A DNA stretch of 14,904 nucleotides from UBA7803 sp041686955 (GTDB lineage: Bacteria; Pseudomonadota; Gammaproteobacteria; Pseudomonadales; Azotimanducaceae), in NCBI GenBank assembly GCA_041686955.1, contig JAWLCV010000089.1:1-14904 (forward strand), written 5' to 3'. Below the pieces are notes generated by a model. It saw only the letters and a program-made list of their open reading frames with translations, made no database searches and was not told the DNA's origin. Of this stretch, positions 7,890-14,046 are shown piece after piece (positions within the stretch are counted from its first letter, which is position 1; the number at the start of each line of letters is the position of its first letter). The position numbers and the translations under genes were made by a program.

Positions 7890-7895
7890 TATACT
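7890..7895 (+). promoter_or_regulatory. Likely -10 element for queG
   Basis: TATACT (5 of 6 to the -10 consensus) is followed by a GC-rich discriminator GGCGTC. It lies 32 nt before the queG GTG. No good -35 hexamer is visible at 16-18 nt. The surrounding CTCTATACTRGCGYC stretch is nearly identical to that before the gene at 12152. Because TATA is palindromic in part, the same bases read TATAGA on the minus strand, close to the nnr start. Confidence 0.45.
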
Positions 7896-7913
7896 GGCGT
7901 CCCAGCCACCCGA

Positions 7914-7931
7914 ATGGAACGTTTCCCGTGA
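7914..7931 (+). other. 5-codon mini-ORF overlapping the queG start
   Basis: ATG GAA CGT TTC CCG TGA. The TGA overlaps the queG GTG (GTGA). The ATG is 14 nt before the queG start. The embedded GGAA could instead serve as a weak ribosome-binding site, in which case the mini-frame is incidental. Confidence 0.3.
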
Positions 7932-9031
7932 CGGCCCTCGAGCATCCACCGGCTACCGCAGCCTCCCTGGACGACCCCACGGCCCTCGCCGCCGACATCA
8001 AGCGCTGGGGCCGGGAGCTCGGCTTTCAGAAGGTGGGTATCACCGACACCGATCTCTCTGCCTATCGGCAGAAGGTTCAGGCGTACCTGGATGCGGGACG
8101 CCACGGCACCATGACCTACCTCGAGCGCAACCTGGAGAAGCGCCTGGACCCGGCGCTGCTCGAACCCGGCACCTGCCGGGTCATCGCGGCGCGCATGGAC
8201 TACCTGCCGGCCGGTGCGGAGCCGGTGCGGGTGCTGGAAGACGGCAGCCGGGGGTACGTCTCGCGCTACGCGCTCGGGCGCGACTACCACAAGGTTCTGC
8301 GCCGCCGTCTCGCCCGGCTGGCCCGGCGCATCGACCACGCGGCCCGCACCGCGGGCGGCCGCTACCGGGCCTTCACGGACTCGGCCCCGGTGCTGGAGAA
8401 GGCGCTGGCGGAAAAGGCGGGCCTCGGCTGGATCGGCAAGCACACCCTGCTGCTCAGCCGCGAGGCCGGCTCCTGGTTCTTCCTCGGCGAGATCTACACC
8501 AACCTGCCCTTGCCGGTGGATCCGGTGGAGCAGGTCGACCACTGCGGCAACTGCCGCGCCTGCATGACCGTCTGCCCCACCGGCGCCATCGTCGGCCCCC
8601 GGGAGCTGGACGCGCGGCGCTGCATTTCCTATCTCACCATCGAGCACTGCGGCGCCATTCCGGAAGCGCTACGCCCGCTGATCGGCAACCGGGTGTTCGG
8701 CTGCGACGACTGTCAGCTCTACTGCCCCTGGAACCGTTACGCCCGACCCACGGGGGAGGAGGATTTCACCCCCCGCCACGGTCTGGACGACCGGGAACTG
8801 CTGGAGCTGTTCGACTGGGACGAGGCCGAGTTCCTGGCACGAACCGAAGGCTCCGCCATGCGCCGGATCGGCTTCGAGCAGTGGCAGCGCAACCTGGCGG
8901 TCGCCCTCGGCAACGGCCCCGCCACCGACGCTGCGCTTCGGGCCCTGCGGGACCGCAGGGACGGCGCATCACCCATGGTGCGCGAGCACATCGACTGGGC
9001 GATACGGCGCCTCGAGGCCCAGCGTGGTTAG
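7928..9031 (+). CDS. queG: Epoxyqueuosine reductase QueG
   Basis: 367-residue cobalamin and iron-sulfur enzyme that reduces epoxyqueuosine to queuosine in tRNA (wobble position of GUN anticodons), in the cytoplasm. Signatures are IKRWGRELGFQKVGITDTDL near the start, GYVSRYALGRDYHK, DSAPVLEKALAEKAGLGWIGKHT (the region of the active-site Asp), a ferredoxin-like cluster with C206, C209, C212, C216 and a second set with C232, C259, C262, C266 (CDDCQLYCPWNR). It closes soon after EGSAMRRIGFEQWQRN, about 12 residues shorter than E. coli QueG. The start is GTG at 7928, the only start giving the right N-terminal length; the ribosome-binding site is weak (GGAA, 8 nt before). It is divergent from nnr, and its TAG stop overlaps the orn TAA on the other strand. 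Confidence 0.97.
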   Translation: MTALEHPPATAASLDDPTALAADIKRWGRELGFQKVGITDTDLSAYRQKVQAYLDAGRHGTMTYLERNLEKRLDPALLEPGTCRVIAARMDYLPAGAEPVRVLEDGSRGYVSRYALGRDYHKVLRRRLARLARRIDHAARTAGGRYRAFTDSAPVLEKALAEKAGLGWIGKHTLLLSREAGSWFFLGEIYTNLPLPVDPVEQVDHCGNCRACMTVCPTGAIVGPRELDARRCISYLTIEHCGAIPEALRPLIGNRVFGCDDCQLYCPWNRYARPTGEEDFTPRHGLDDRELLELFDWDEAEFLARTEGSAMRRIGFEQWQRNLAVALGNGPATDAALRALRDRRDGASPMVREHIDWAIRRLEAQRG

Positions 9032-9594
9032 TCGCCGCGGCCGTTGCCGTCCGGCGGCTGGTGGCGAATGAAGTGCTCCCGGTAGTAGCGCAGCTCGTCG
9101 ATGGACTCGCGGATGTCCGCCAGCGCCGTGTGGGCATTCTTCTTGCTGAATCCCGCCACCAGGTCGGGACGCCAGCGCTGCACCAGCTCCTTGATGCTGC
9201 TGACGTCCACCATCCGATAGTGCAGGTACGCCTCCAGGGCGGGCATGTAGCGGGAGAGGAAGCGCCGGTCCTGCCAGATCGTGTTGCCGCACAGCGGCGA
9301 GCGCTTCTTCTCCACGTGCCGCTCGAGAAAGGCCAGGGTGGCGGCCTCGGCCTCGCGCTCCGAGACGCCCTGCCGGCGCACCCGATCGAGCAGACCCGAG
9401 GCGGAGTGGTGGCTCTGGTTCCAGTCGTCCATGGCCGCCAGCAGCGACTCCGGCTGGCGCACCGCCAGCACCGGACCTTCCGCCACCACCTGAAGCTCGC
9501 TGTCCGTTATGATGGTGGCGATCTCGATGATGCGCTCCTTGTCCGGATCGAGCCCCGTCATTTCCAGGTCCATCCACACCAGGTGTGCCGCCAC
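9028..9594 (-). CDS. orn: Oligoribonuclease Orn
   Basis: 188-residue DEDDh exoribonuclease that degrades very short RNAs, including pGpG from c-di-GMP breakdown. Motifs are DLEMTGLD (the D-x-E pair), DDWN, CGNTIWQDRRFL and HTALADIRESIDEL. The GTG start at 9594-9592 is preferred: GGAGG (complement of 9600-9604) lies 5 nt before it, and it gives MAAHLVWMDLEMTG, matching the E. coli N-terminal length. An in-frame ATG at 9624 would add 10 residues and has no visible ribosome-binding site. Its stop overlaps that of convergent queG, and psd is divergent. The presence of a c-di-GMP-type protein (fimX-like) nearby makes pGpG turnover relevant, but linkage is not proof of a shared role. Confidence 0.97.
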   Translation of the reverse strand: MAAHLVWMDLEMTGLDPDKERIIEIATIITDSELQVVAEGPVLAVRQPESLLAAMDDWNQSHHSASGLLDRVRRQGVSEREAEAATLAFLERHVEKKRSPLCGNTIWQDRRFLSRYMPALEAYLHYRMVDVSSIKELVQRWRPDLVAGFSKKNAHTALADIRESIDELRYYREHFIRHQPPDGNGRGD

Positions 9595-9649
9595 GATTGC
9601 CTCCAACGACCGGTCTGGCGCCATTATGCAGGCGGCACCGGCCCTGGGC

Positions 9650-9655
9650 TAACAT
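9650..9655 (+). promoter_or_regulatory. Possible -10 element for psd
   Basis: TAACAT (4 of 6 to consensus) is followed by AGGCGCC, a GC-rich discriminator like those before queG and the gene at 12152. It is 48 nt before the psd start in the orn-psd divergent gap. No good -35 is visible. Weak call. Confidence 0.3.
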
Positions 9656-9689
9656 AGGCGCCCGCCGATCGCCGGTCCCGTACTCTCCC

Positions 9690-9707
9690 ATGGAAGCCCA
9701 TCGTTGA
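9690..9707 (+). other. 5-codon mini-ORF overlapping the psd start
   Basis: ATG GAA GCC CAT CGT TGA. The TGA overlaps the psd TTG start (TTGA), and the ATG is 14 nt before that start. GGAAG within it could be the psd ribosome-binding site. Confidence 0.3.
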
Positions 9708-10528
9708 ACGAGCTGTTCGCCCTGCTGCAGCGCCTGCTGCCACAGCACCTCATTTCCCGCCTGGTGGGCCGTCTGGCCAATGCCCGCGCGCCCTGGATCA
9801 GGAAGCCCTTCGTGCACGGCTTCGCCCGCTACTACGGCGTCCACATGCACGAGGCGGAGCGGCCGGGTCTCGACGACTACGCGTCGTTCAACGACTTCTT
9901 CACCCGGGCCCTGCAAGCCGGGGCGCGGCCCCTCGACCCCGACCCCGCCGCGCTGCTCTCGCCGGCGGACGGCGTGATCAGCCAGGCGGGCTGCATCGAA
10001 GACGGCCGCCTGCTCCAGGCCAAAGGCACCCGCTACAGCCTGAGCTCGCTCATCGCCGACGGCGGCGAGGCCTACCGCGGCGGCACCTTCGCCACCGTCT
10101 ACCTGGCCCCCTGGGATTATCACCGGGTGCACCTGCCGGCGGCGGGCACGCTCACCGCCACCACCGCGATCCCGGGATCCCTGTTCTCCGTCAACGCCCG
10201 CACCGAGTCGGCCGTTTCCGACCTGTTCTGCCGCAACGAGCGGCTGGTGTGCCACTTCGAAACCGACCACGGGCCCATGCTGGTGGTGCTGGTGGGGGCG
10301 CTCATCGTCGCCAGCATCGAGACGGTGTGGGGCGGACCGGTGTCACCCTATCGGCGCCTGGAACGCCGGCAGTGGCAGGAAACGCTGCCGCGGGGCGCAG
10401 AGATCGGCCGCTTCCTGCTCGGCTCGACGGTCATCGTCTGCTGCCCGCCGGGCCGGCTGGAGCTGGATCCGGCCGTGGTGCCGGGGGCCGCGGTGAAGGT
10501 GGGGCAGCGGCTGGGACGACTGCGCTGA
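9704..10528 (+). CDS. psd: Phosphatidylserine decarboxylase proenzyme
   Basis: 274-residue inner-membrane-associated enzyme that makes phosphatidylethanolamine from phosphatidylserine. The proenzyme cleaves itself at LGST, here between G240 and S241, to make a beta chain and a short alpha chain whose new N-terminal serine becomes the pyruvoyl cofactor. Other signatures are FNDFFTRALQAGARP, SPADGVISQ, ATVYLAPWDYHRVHLP, NERLVCHFET and VGALIVASIETVWGG. The start is TTG at 9704; its N-terminus NELFALLQRLLPQHLISRLVG matches the family. The only nearby ATG (9690) is out of frame and closes after five codons. It is divergent from orn, and its stop is 9 nt from that of convergent epmA. In E. coli rsgA lies between orn and psd; it is absent here. 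Confidence 0.96.
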   Translation: MNELFALLQRLLPQHLISRLVGRLANARAPWIRKPFVHGFARYYGVHMHEAERPGLDDYASFNDFFTRALQAGARPLDPDPAALLSPADGVISQAGCIEDGRLLQAKGTRYSLSSLIADGGEAYRGGTFATVYLAPWDYHRVHLPAAGTLTATTAIPGSLFSVNARTESAVSDLFCRNERLVCHFETDHGPMLVVLVGALIVASIETVWGGPVSPYRRLERRQWQETLPRGAEIGRFLLGSTVIVCCPPGRLELDPAVVPGAAVKVGQRLGRLR

Positions 10529-10537
10529 CCCGCGCCG

Positions 10538-11410
10538 TCAGGCACGATCGCCCGGGAACGCCATGACCTCGGCGAGGCTCGCGGCTCCGAGCTTCAGCAT
10601 CAGCAGGCGGTCGAAGCCCAGGGCCACGCCGGCGCAGGGGGGCAAGCCGGCGGCCATGGCCTCGAGGAACCGCCGGTCCAGGGCCGGCTCGGCCTGACCG
10701 CGGCTGCGCCGCACGGCCAGGTCGCGGCGGAAGCGCGCCGCCAGCGCCTCCGCGTCCCCGAGCTCCCAGTAGCCGTTGGCCAGCTCGAGCCCGTTCACCA
10801 CCAGCTCGAAGCGGGCCGCCACCGTGGGGTTCTCCGGGCGCAGCCGGGCCAGCGCCGCCTGATCCGCGGGAAAGTCGGTGACGAAGAATCGGCCGGGGCC
10901 GAGCCTTTCGATGCCTGTGGCGAAGGCCAGATCCAGCGCGTCACGAGGGTCCAGGGAGGACGCCTCGGGCACCGGCGGGGCGCGCCGCACCACCTGCTCG
11001 TAGCTCAGGGTCTCGAAGGCGCCGGGCCCGAGCGCCATGTCCACCAGCTCCGCCACCTCGCCCATGAGCTCCCGGTCGGTGAATCCCAACCGGTACCACT
11101 CCAGCATGACGAACTCGGGGTTGTGGTGGCGGCCCGTCTCGCCGGCGCGGTAGACGGGCCCGAGCTGGTAGACCGATGGCGCGCCGGCGGCGAGCAGGCG
11201 CTTCAGGTGGTACTCGGGGGACGTCTGCAGATATCCCAGCCCCGGCACGGCGATGGCCTCCACCGCCGGCTCCGTCACCGTGGCGGCGCCGAGGGTCGGG
11301 GCCTGCACCTCCAGCACGTCGCGGCTGCGGAAGAACTCCCGCACGGCGTGCAGCAGCTCGGCCCGGGCCTGCAGCGCCTCGAGACTGCAGGCGGGCATCC
11401 AGTCGCTCAT
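10538..11410 (-). CDS. epmA: EF-P--(R)-beta-lysine ligase EpmA
   Basis: 290-residue class II lysyl-tRNA synthetase paralogue (GenX/PoxA) without the anticodon-binding domain. It attaches (R)-beta-lysine to a lysine of elongation factor P. Class II motifs are visible: TSPEYHLKRLLAAG, VYQLGPVYRAGETGRHHNPEFVMLEWYR (motif 2), NGLELANGYWELGDAE and the final CAGVALGFDRLLML (motif 3). It is about 35 residues shorter than the E. coli enzyme, mainly between the two halves of the core (around residues 145-170), while the catalytic motifs are intact. The ATG at 11410-11408 has GGAGG 10 nt upstream. It follows efp by 27 nt on the same strand, so enzyme and substrate appear to be co-transcribed. No epmB is seen in the window. 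Confidence 0.94.
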   Translation of the reverse strand: MSDWMPACSLEALQARAELLHAVREFFRSRDVLEVQAPTLGAATVTEPAVEAIAVPGLGYLQTSPEYHLKRLLAAGAPSVYQLGPVYRAGETGRHHNPEFVMLEWYRLGFTDRELMGEVAELVDMALGPGAFETLSYEQVVRRAPPVPEASSLDPRDALDLAFATGIERLGPGRFFVTDFPADQAALARLRPENPTVAARFELVVNGLELANGYWELGDAEALAARFRRDLAVRRSRGQAEPALDRRFLEAMAAGLPPCAGVALGFDRLLMLKLGAASLAEVMAFPGDRA

Positions 11411-11437
11411 GAGTCGCCGCCCTCCGGCGCCCCGGCG

Positions 11438-12010
11438 TCAGCTCTTGGCGCGGCTCACGTACTCGCCACTGCGGGTGTCCACCCTCAGGACGTCGCCGAT
11501 CTCGATGAACAGGGGCACCTTGACCATGGCGCCGGTGGAGAGGGTGGCGGGCTTGTTGCCGCCCTGGGCCGTGTCACCTTTGAGGCCCGGGTCGGTTTCC
11601 ACGACCTCGAGCTCCAGGAAGTTGGGCGGCGTGACCGAGATGGGGTCGCCGTTCCACAGGGTGACCTGGTAGGTTTCCTGCTCCTTGAGCCAGTCCTTGG
11701 CGTCGGCTACCGCCGCCGGGCCGGCCGCCACCTGCTCGTAGCTGCCGTCGGTCTTCATGAAGTGCCAGAAGTCCCCGTCGGTGTAGAGATACTCCATGTC
11801 GATCTCCATCACGTCGGCGCCTTCCAGGGACTCGCCCGATTTGAAGGTGCGTTCCCACACCCGGCCGGAAATGAGGTTGCGGAACTTGACCCGGTTGAAC
11901 GCCTGACCCTTGCCGGGCTTCACGAACTCGTTCTCCAGGATTGCGCAGGGCTCCCCTTCGAGCAGCACCTTCAGCCCCGATTTGAACTCGTTTGTGGAGT
12001 AACTGGCCAT
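11438..12010 (-). CDS. efp: Elongation factor P
   Basis: 190-residue, three-domain protein that binds between the ribosomal P and E sites and relieves stalling at polyproline. The modified loop is VKPGKGQAFNRVK, with Lys at position 34 exactly as in E. coli, the residue that EpmA modifies. Domain I is about 1-65, domain II about 66-128 (GADVMEIDMEYLYTDGDFWHFM), domain III about 130-190 (PNFLELEVVETDPGLKGDTA and VKVPLFIEIGDVLRVDTRSGEYVSR). The length matches the family (E. coli 188). The start is ATG at 12010-12008. Lys34 and the adjacent epmA both point to the beta-lysylation route rather than the arginine-rhamnose route used by Pseudomonas. It is divergent from the uncharacterised gene at 12152. 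Confidence 0.98.
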   Translation of the reverse strand: MASYSTNEFKSGLKVLLEGEPCAILENEFVKPGKGQAFNRVKFRNLISGRVWERTFKSGESLEGADVMEIDMEYLYTDGDFWHFMKTDGSYEQVAAGPAAVADAKDWLKEQETYQVTLWNGDPISVTPPNFLELEVVETDPGLKGDTAQGGNKPATLSTGAMVKVPLFIEIGDVLRVDTRSGEYVSRAKS

Positions 12011-12043
12011 ACCTGACGATCCGCCTGGGTCGAGAAGCCGCGC

Positions 12044-12049
12044 ATGATA
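12044..12049 (-). promoter_or_regulatory. Possible -10 element for efp
   Basis: On the minus strand TATCAT (5 of 6 to consensus) is followed by GCGCGG, 33 nt before the efp ATG. No convincing -35 is seen at 16-18 nt. The region is shared with the divergent promoter for the gene at 12152. Confidence 0.35.
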
Positions 12050-12066
12050 ACGCCCTTCGCGCAGCC

Positions 12067-12095
12067 CTGATAGCCGCCGGCGATTTCTCTATACT
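12067..12095 (+). promoter_or_regulatory. Likely sigma70 promoter for the gene at 12152
   Basis: CTGATA (12067-12072, 4 of 6 to the -35) is followed after 17 nt by TATACT (12090-12095, 5 of 6 to the -10) and a discriminator AGCGCC. Predicted transcription starts near 12102, about 50 nt before the gene. The -10 region closely resembles that of queG. Confidence 0.5.
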
Positions 12096-12137
12096 AGCGC
12101 CGTCCATTCCCACACCTCTCGCGCCGCACGGCACCCC

Positions 12138-12155
12138 ATGAACGGCACCCGATGA
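12138..12155 (+). other. 5-codon mini-ORF overlapping the 12152 gene start
   Basis: ATG AAC GGC ACC CGA TGA. The TGA overlaps the ATG of the next gene (ATGA), and the mini-ORF ATG is 14 nt before that start. Neither start has a clear ribosome-binding site. Confidence 0.3.
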
Positions 12156-13984
12156 AGGAAGTCCCCACAACACGCATCGCGGCTCCTGCCCCGGAGCTCG
12201 CGCGGCTGTCGCTCTGCGAGACGTCGCCCGGCGCCCTGGCGGAGTGGGTCATGGGGCTGCCCATGGCGAACACCGCCGAGACGGCGGCCCAGGTGCGCCA
12301 GGCCACCTGGGAAATCGCCCGGCTGGACGTCGGCGCCGAGGAACGCATGGCGCTGCTGGAGCAGATCCGGCCGATCCTCCATTACCTGTGCGCCCGGCTC
12401 GACCGCAACGCCGGCTCCTCCTCCAGCCAGGCCGACAGCATCGCCCGGCTGGCCCAGCGGCTGCAGACCAACCTCTGCTCCGGCTACAAGTCCGTGGTGG
12501 TGGCGGCGCTGGCGCAGCTTCACGACGAGGGACGGCGTGACAAGCCCGACCGGGAGCTCCTGCCGCTCGCCATCCACCGGACGCTATCGGACCTGTCGCG
12601 GACCCTGCTGCGCACCCTGCAGTTCTACGTGGCGCCGGCGGAGCGCCTGTGGCTGGAGCTCAACCAGTTGTACCTGCTGGCCGAGCGCCTGGGGGTGGCG
12701 GGGCAGAAGCACGAGGATGCGGAGAATCACACCACCCCCCAGACCAGCCCCATGAGCGCCTACCTGCGCTCGCTGCTGCTGGCCATCAGCAAGCCGAACC
12801 AGATGCGTCACCGGCAGCTCGCCGAGGTCTTCAACTGCCTGGAGGCCTGGTCGGAGCTCGTCACCCTGGAGCCGGACGCGACTTCGTCACTGTTCGCGGT
12901 GGACCTGGAGTCCGATCAGGGCCCGGTTTACAAGCGCCTCATGCGCGACGCCGTGGAGCCCCGGGGCATACGCACCGAGCTTCTCGTCTACCAGATCGAA
13001 TCGTACCTGCGCGGCATGTCCAGCGCGCTGAAGGTTCCGGAGGGCATGACCACGGCACAGCTTCGCCACCTGGCGGACGCCTGGGGAACCATGCCCGCCC
13101 GGGCCCACCGGCGCATGGATGCCTCCGGCATCGTCAAGGTGTGCGTCGGGTTGCGCTCCACCCACTACGCGCTGTCGGGCGGCCGGGAGCTGGCAGACCT
13201 GCTCGACGACCCTCGGGATGCGCCGGAGCTCAATCCGTTTCTGCTGAACACCGGCCATCGCAGCCAGCGCGGCGAGACGCCGGACGTCGAGGCGCCGGTC
13301 AAGGACGTCTGGGACGAGGCCTTCGACGTGGGCGGCCGCATTCCGCCCAACCCGGCGATCGAGAATCCGGAGCGGATTCTGCGGGTGGCCGTAGAACAGG
13401 CGGAGCCGGCCGAGGAAACGCCGGGGCCTGCGCCAGAGCGGGGGCCTGCCGGCGACCGGCAGGGGCCTGCCGCGGACCGGCAGGGGCACGAGGTCTACGA
13501 GGCCAGCGCCATCGACACTAGCCCGAGCGGCTACCAGATCCGCTGGATGGATCCCCTGCCGCCGCACTTGCAGACCGGCGAGATCCTGGCGCTTCGCGAG
13601 ACCGCCGACAGCCGCTGGTGCATCGCCATCATCCGCTGGATCCGCCAGGATCACGACGGCACCGGCATGGGCATCGAGCTGCTGTCGCCCCGGGCCGTTC
13701 CCGTGGCGGTGCGGGTGATTCAGAAGATCGGCGGCCCCACCAGCTATGCCCGGGCGCTCATGCTCCCGGAACTGGCCCCCATCGGCCAGCCCGCCACTCT
13801 GATCACGCCCCGGATGCCGTTCCAGGCCGGGCAGAAGGTGCACATCCAGGATCGGGGAGTGCGCAGCACGGCACAGCTCGTCAAGTGCGTCCAGAAGACC
13901 GAAAGCGTGAATCAGTTCACCTACCGCATGCTGTCTGGTTACTTGGAAAACTCCAACCTCGGCCTGAAGATGGGCGACCTGTGA
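12152..13984 (+). CDS. Uncharacterised protein adjacent to fimX-like gene
   Basis: 610 residues, family name not recognised with confidence. A conserved-looking opening (LPMANTAETAAQVRQATWEI, from residue 36) leads into a long, mostly helical N-terminal part (about 30-390). A Pro/Glu/Gly-rich linker (about 405-448) holds a 7-residue tandem repeat. A beta-rich C-terminal part (about 452-610) includes YQIRWMDPL, TGEILALRE, RWCIAIIRWIR and GMGIELLSPRAVPVAVRV. That pattern resembles a PilZ-like beta barrel, but I see neither the RxxxR nor the D/NxSxxG c-di-GMP motif. There is no signal peptide or membrane segment, so it is probably cytoplasmic. A conserved unknown gene beside fimX and psd also exists in Pseudomonas (PA4958, as I recall), so a link to FimX, c-di-GMP or type IV pili is plausible but inferred. 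The ATG is chosen from the overall frame and lacks a strong ribosome-binding site. Confidence 0.85.
   Translation: MKEVPTTRIAAPAPELARLSLCETSPGALAEWVMGLPMANTAETAAQVRQATWEIARLDVGAEERMALLEQIRPILHYLCARLDRNAGSSSSQADSIARLAQRLQTNLCSGYKSVVVAALAQLHDEGRRDKPDRELLPLAIHRTLSDLSRTLLRTLQFYVAPAERLWLELNQLYLLAERLGVAGQKHEDAENHTTPQTSPMSAYLRSLLLAISKPNQMRHRQLAEVFNCLEAWSELVTLEPDATSSLFAVDLESDQGPVYKRLMRDAVEPRGIRTELLVYQIESYLRGMSSALKVPEGMTTAQLRHLADAWGTMPARAHRRMDASGIVKVCVGLRSTHYALSGGRELADLLDDPRDAPELNPFLLNTGHRSQRGETPDVEAPVKDVWDEAFDVGGRIPPNPAIENPERILRVAVEQAEPAEETPGPAPERGPAGDRQGPAADRQGHEVYEASAIDTSPSGYQIRWMDPLPPHLQTGEILALRETADSRWCIAIIRWIRQDHDGTGMGIELLSPRAVPVAVRVIQKIGGPTSYARALMLPELAPIGQPATLITPRMPFQAGQKVHIQDRGVRSTAQLVKCVQKTESVNQFTYRMLSGYLENSNLGLKMGDL
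13423..13482 (+). repeat. 21-nt in-frame tandem repeat
   Basis: Two near-identical 21-nt units (13441-13461 and 13462-13482), each beginning GGGGCCTGCC and ending GACCGGCA, are preceded by a related 18-nt unit (13423-13440) and followed by a partial copy. They encode GPAPER-GPAGDRQ-GPAADRQ-G (residues 425-445) in the linker of the 610-residue protein. The two full units differ at two bases. Confidence 0.85.
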
Positions 13985-13996
13985 GACGAGGCTGAG

Positions 13997-14019
13997 TGCC
14001 GAGGACGTGGCGCTCGGCA
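13997..14019 (+). other. Hairpin between the 12152 gene and fimX-like gene
   Basis: A perfect 7-bp inverted repeat, TGCCGAG / CTCGGCA, has a 9-nt loop, 13 nt after the stop of the upstream gene and 28 nt before the fimX-like ATG. No T-run follows, so it is not a standard terminator. It could set relative expression of the two genes or be chance. Confidence 0.35.
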
Positions 14020-14046
14020 GTATGGATACGCTGTCTTGAGAAGGAT

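Noticed and set aside
9594..9624. ATG at 9624 as the orn start
   Set aside because: No ribosome-binding site precedes it and it adds 10 residues not usual for Orn, while the GTG at 9594 has GGAGG 5 nt upstream.
10525..10541. Small inverted repeat CTGAC / GTCAG spanning the psd and epmA stop codons, considered as a shared terminator
   Set aside because: Only 5 bp, no T-run on either strand, and the symmetry comes partly from the two TGA stops facing each other.
13528..13720. True PilZ c-di-GMP-binding domain in the 610-residue protein
   Set aside because: The strand pattern is suggestive, but RxxxR and D/NxSxxG are not visible, so I describe it only as barrel-like.
14022..14039. Another five-codon frame (ATG to TGA) before the fimX-like gene, considered as part of the mini-ORF pattern
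   Set aside because: It ends 7 nt before the fimX-like ATG and begins 25 nt before it, so it has neither the -14 spacing nor the overlap with the start codon.
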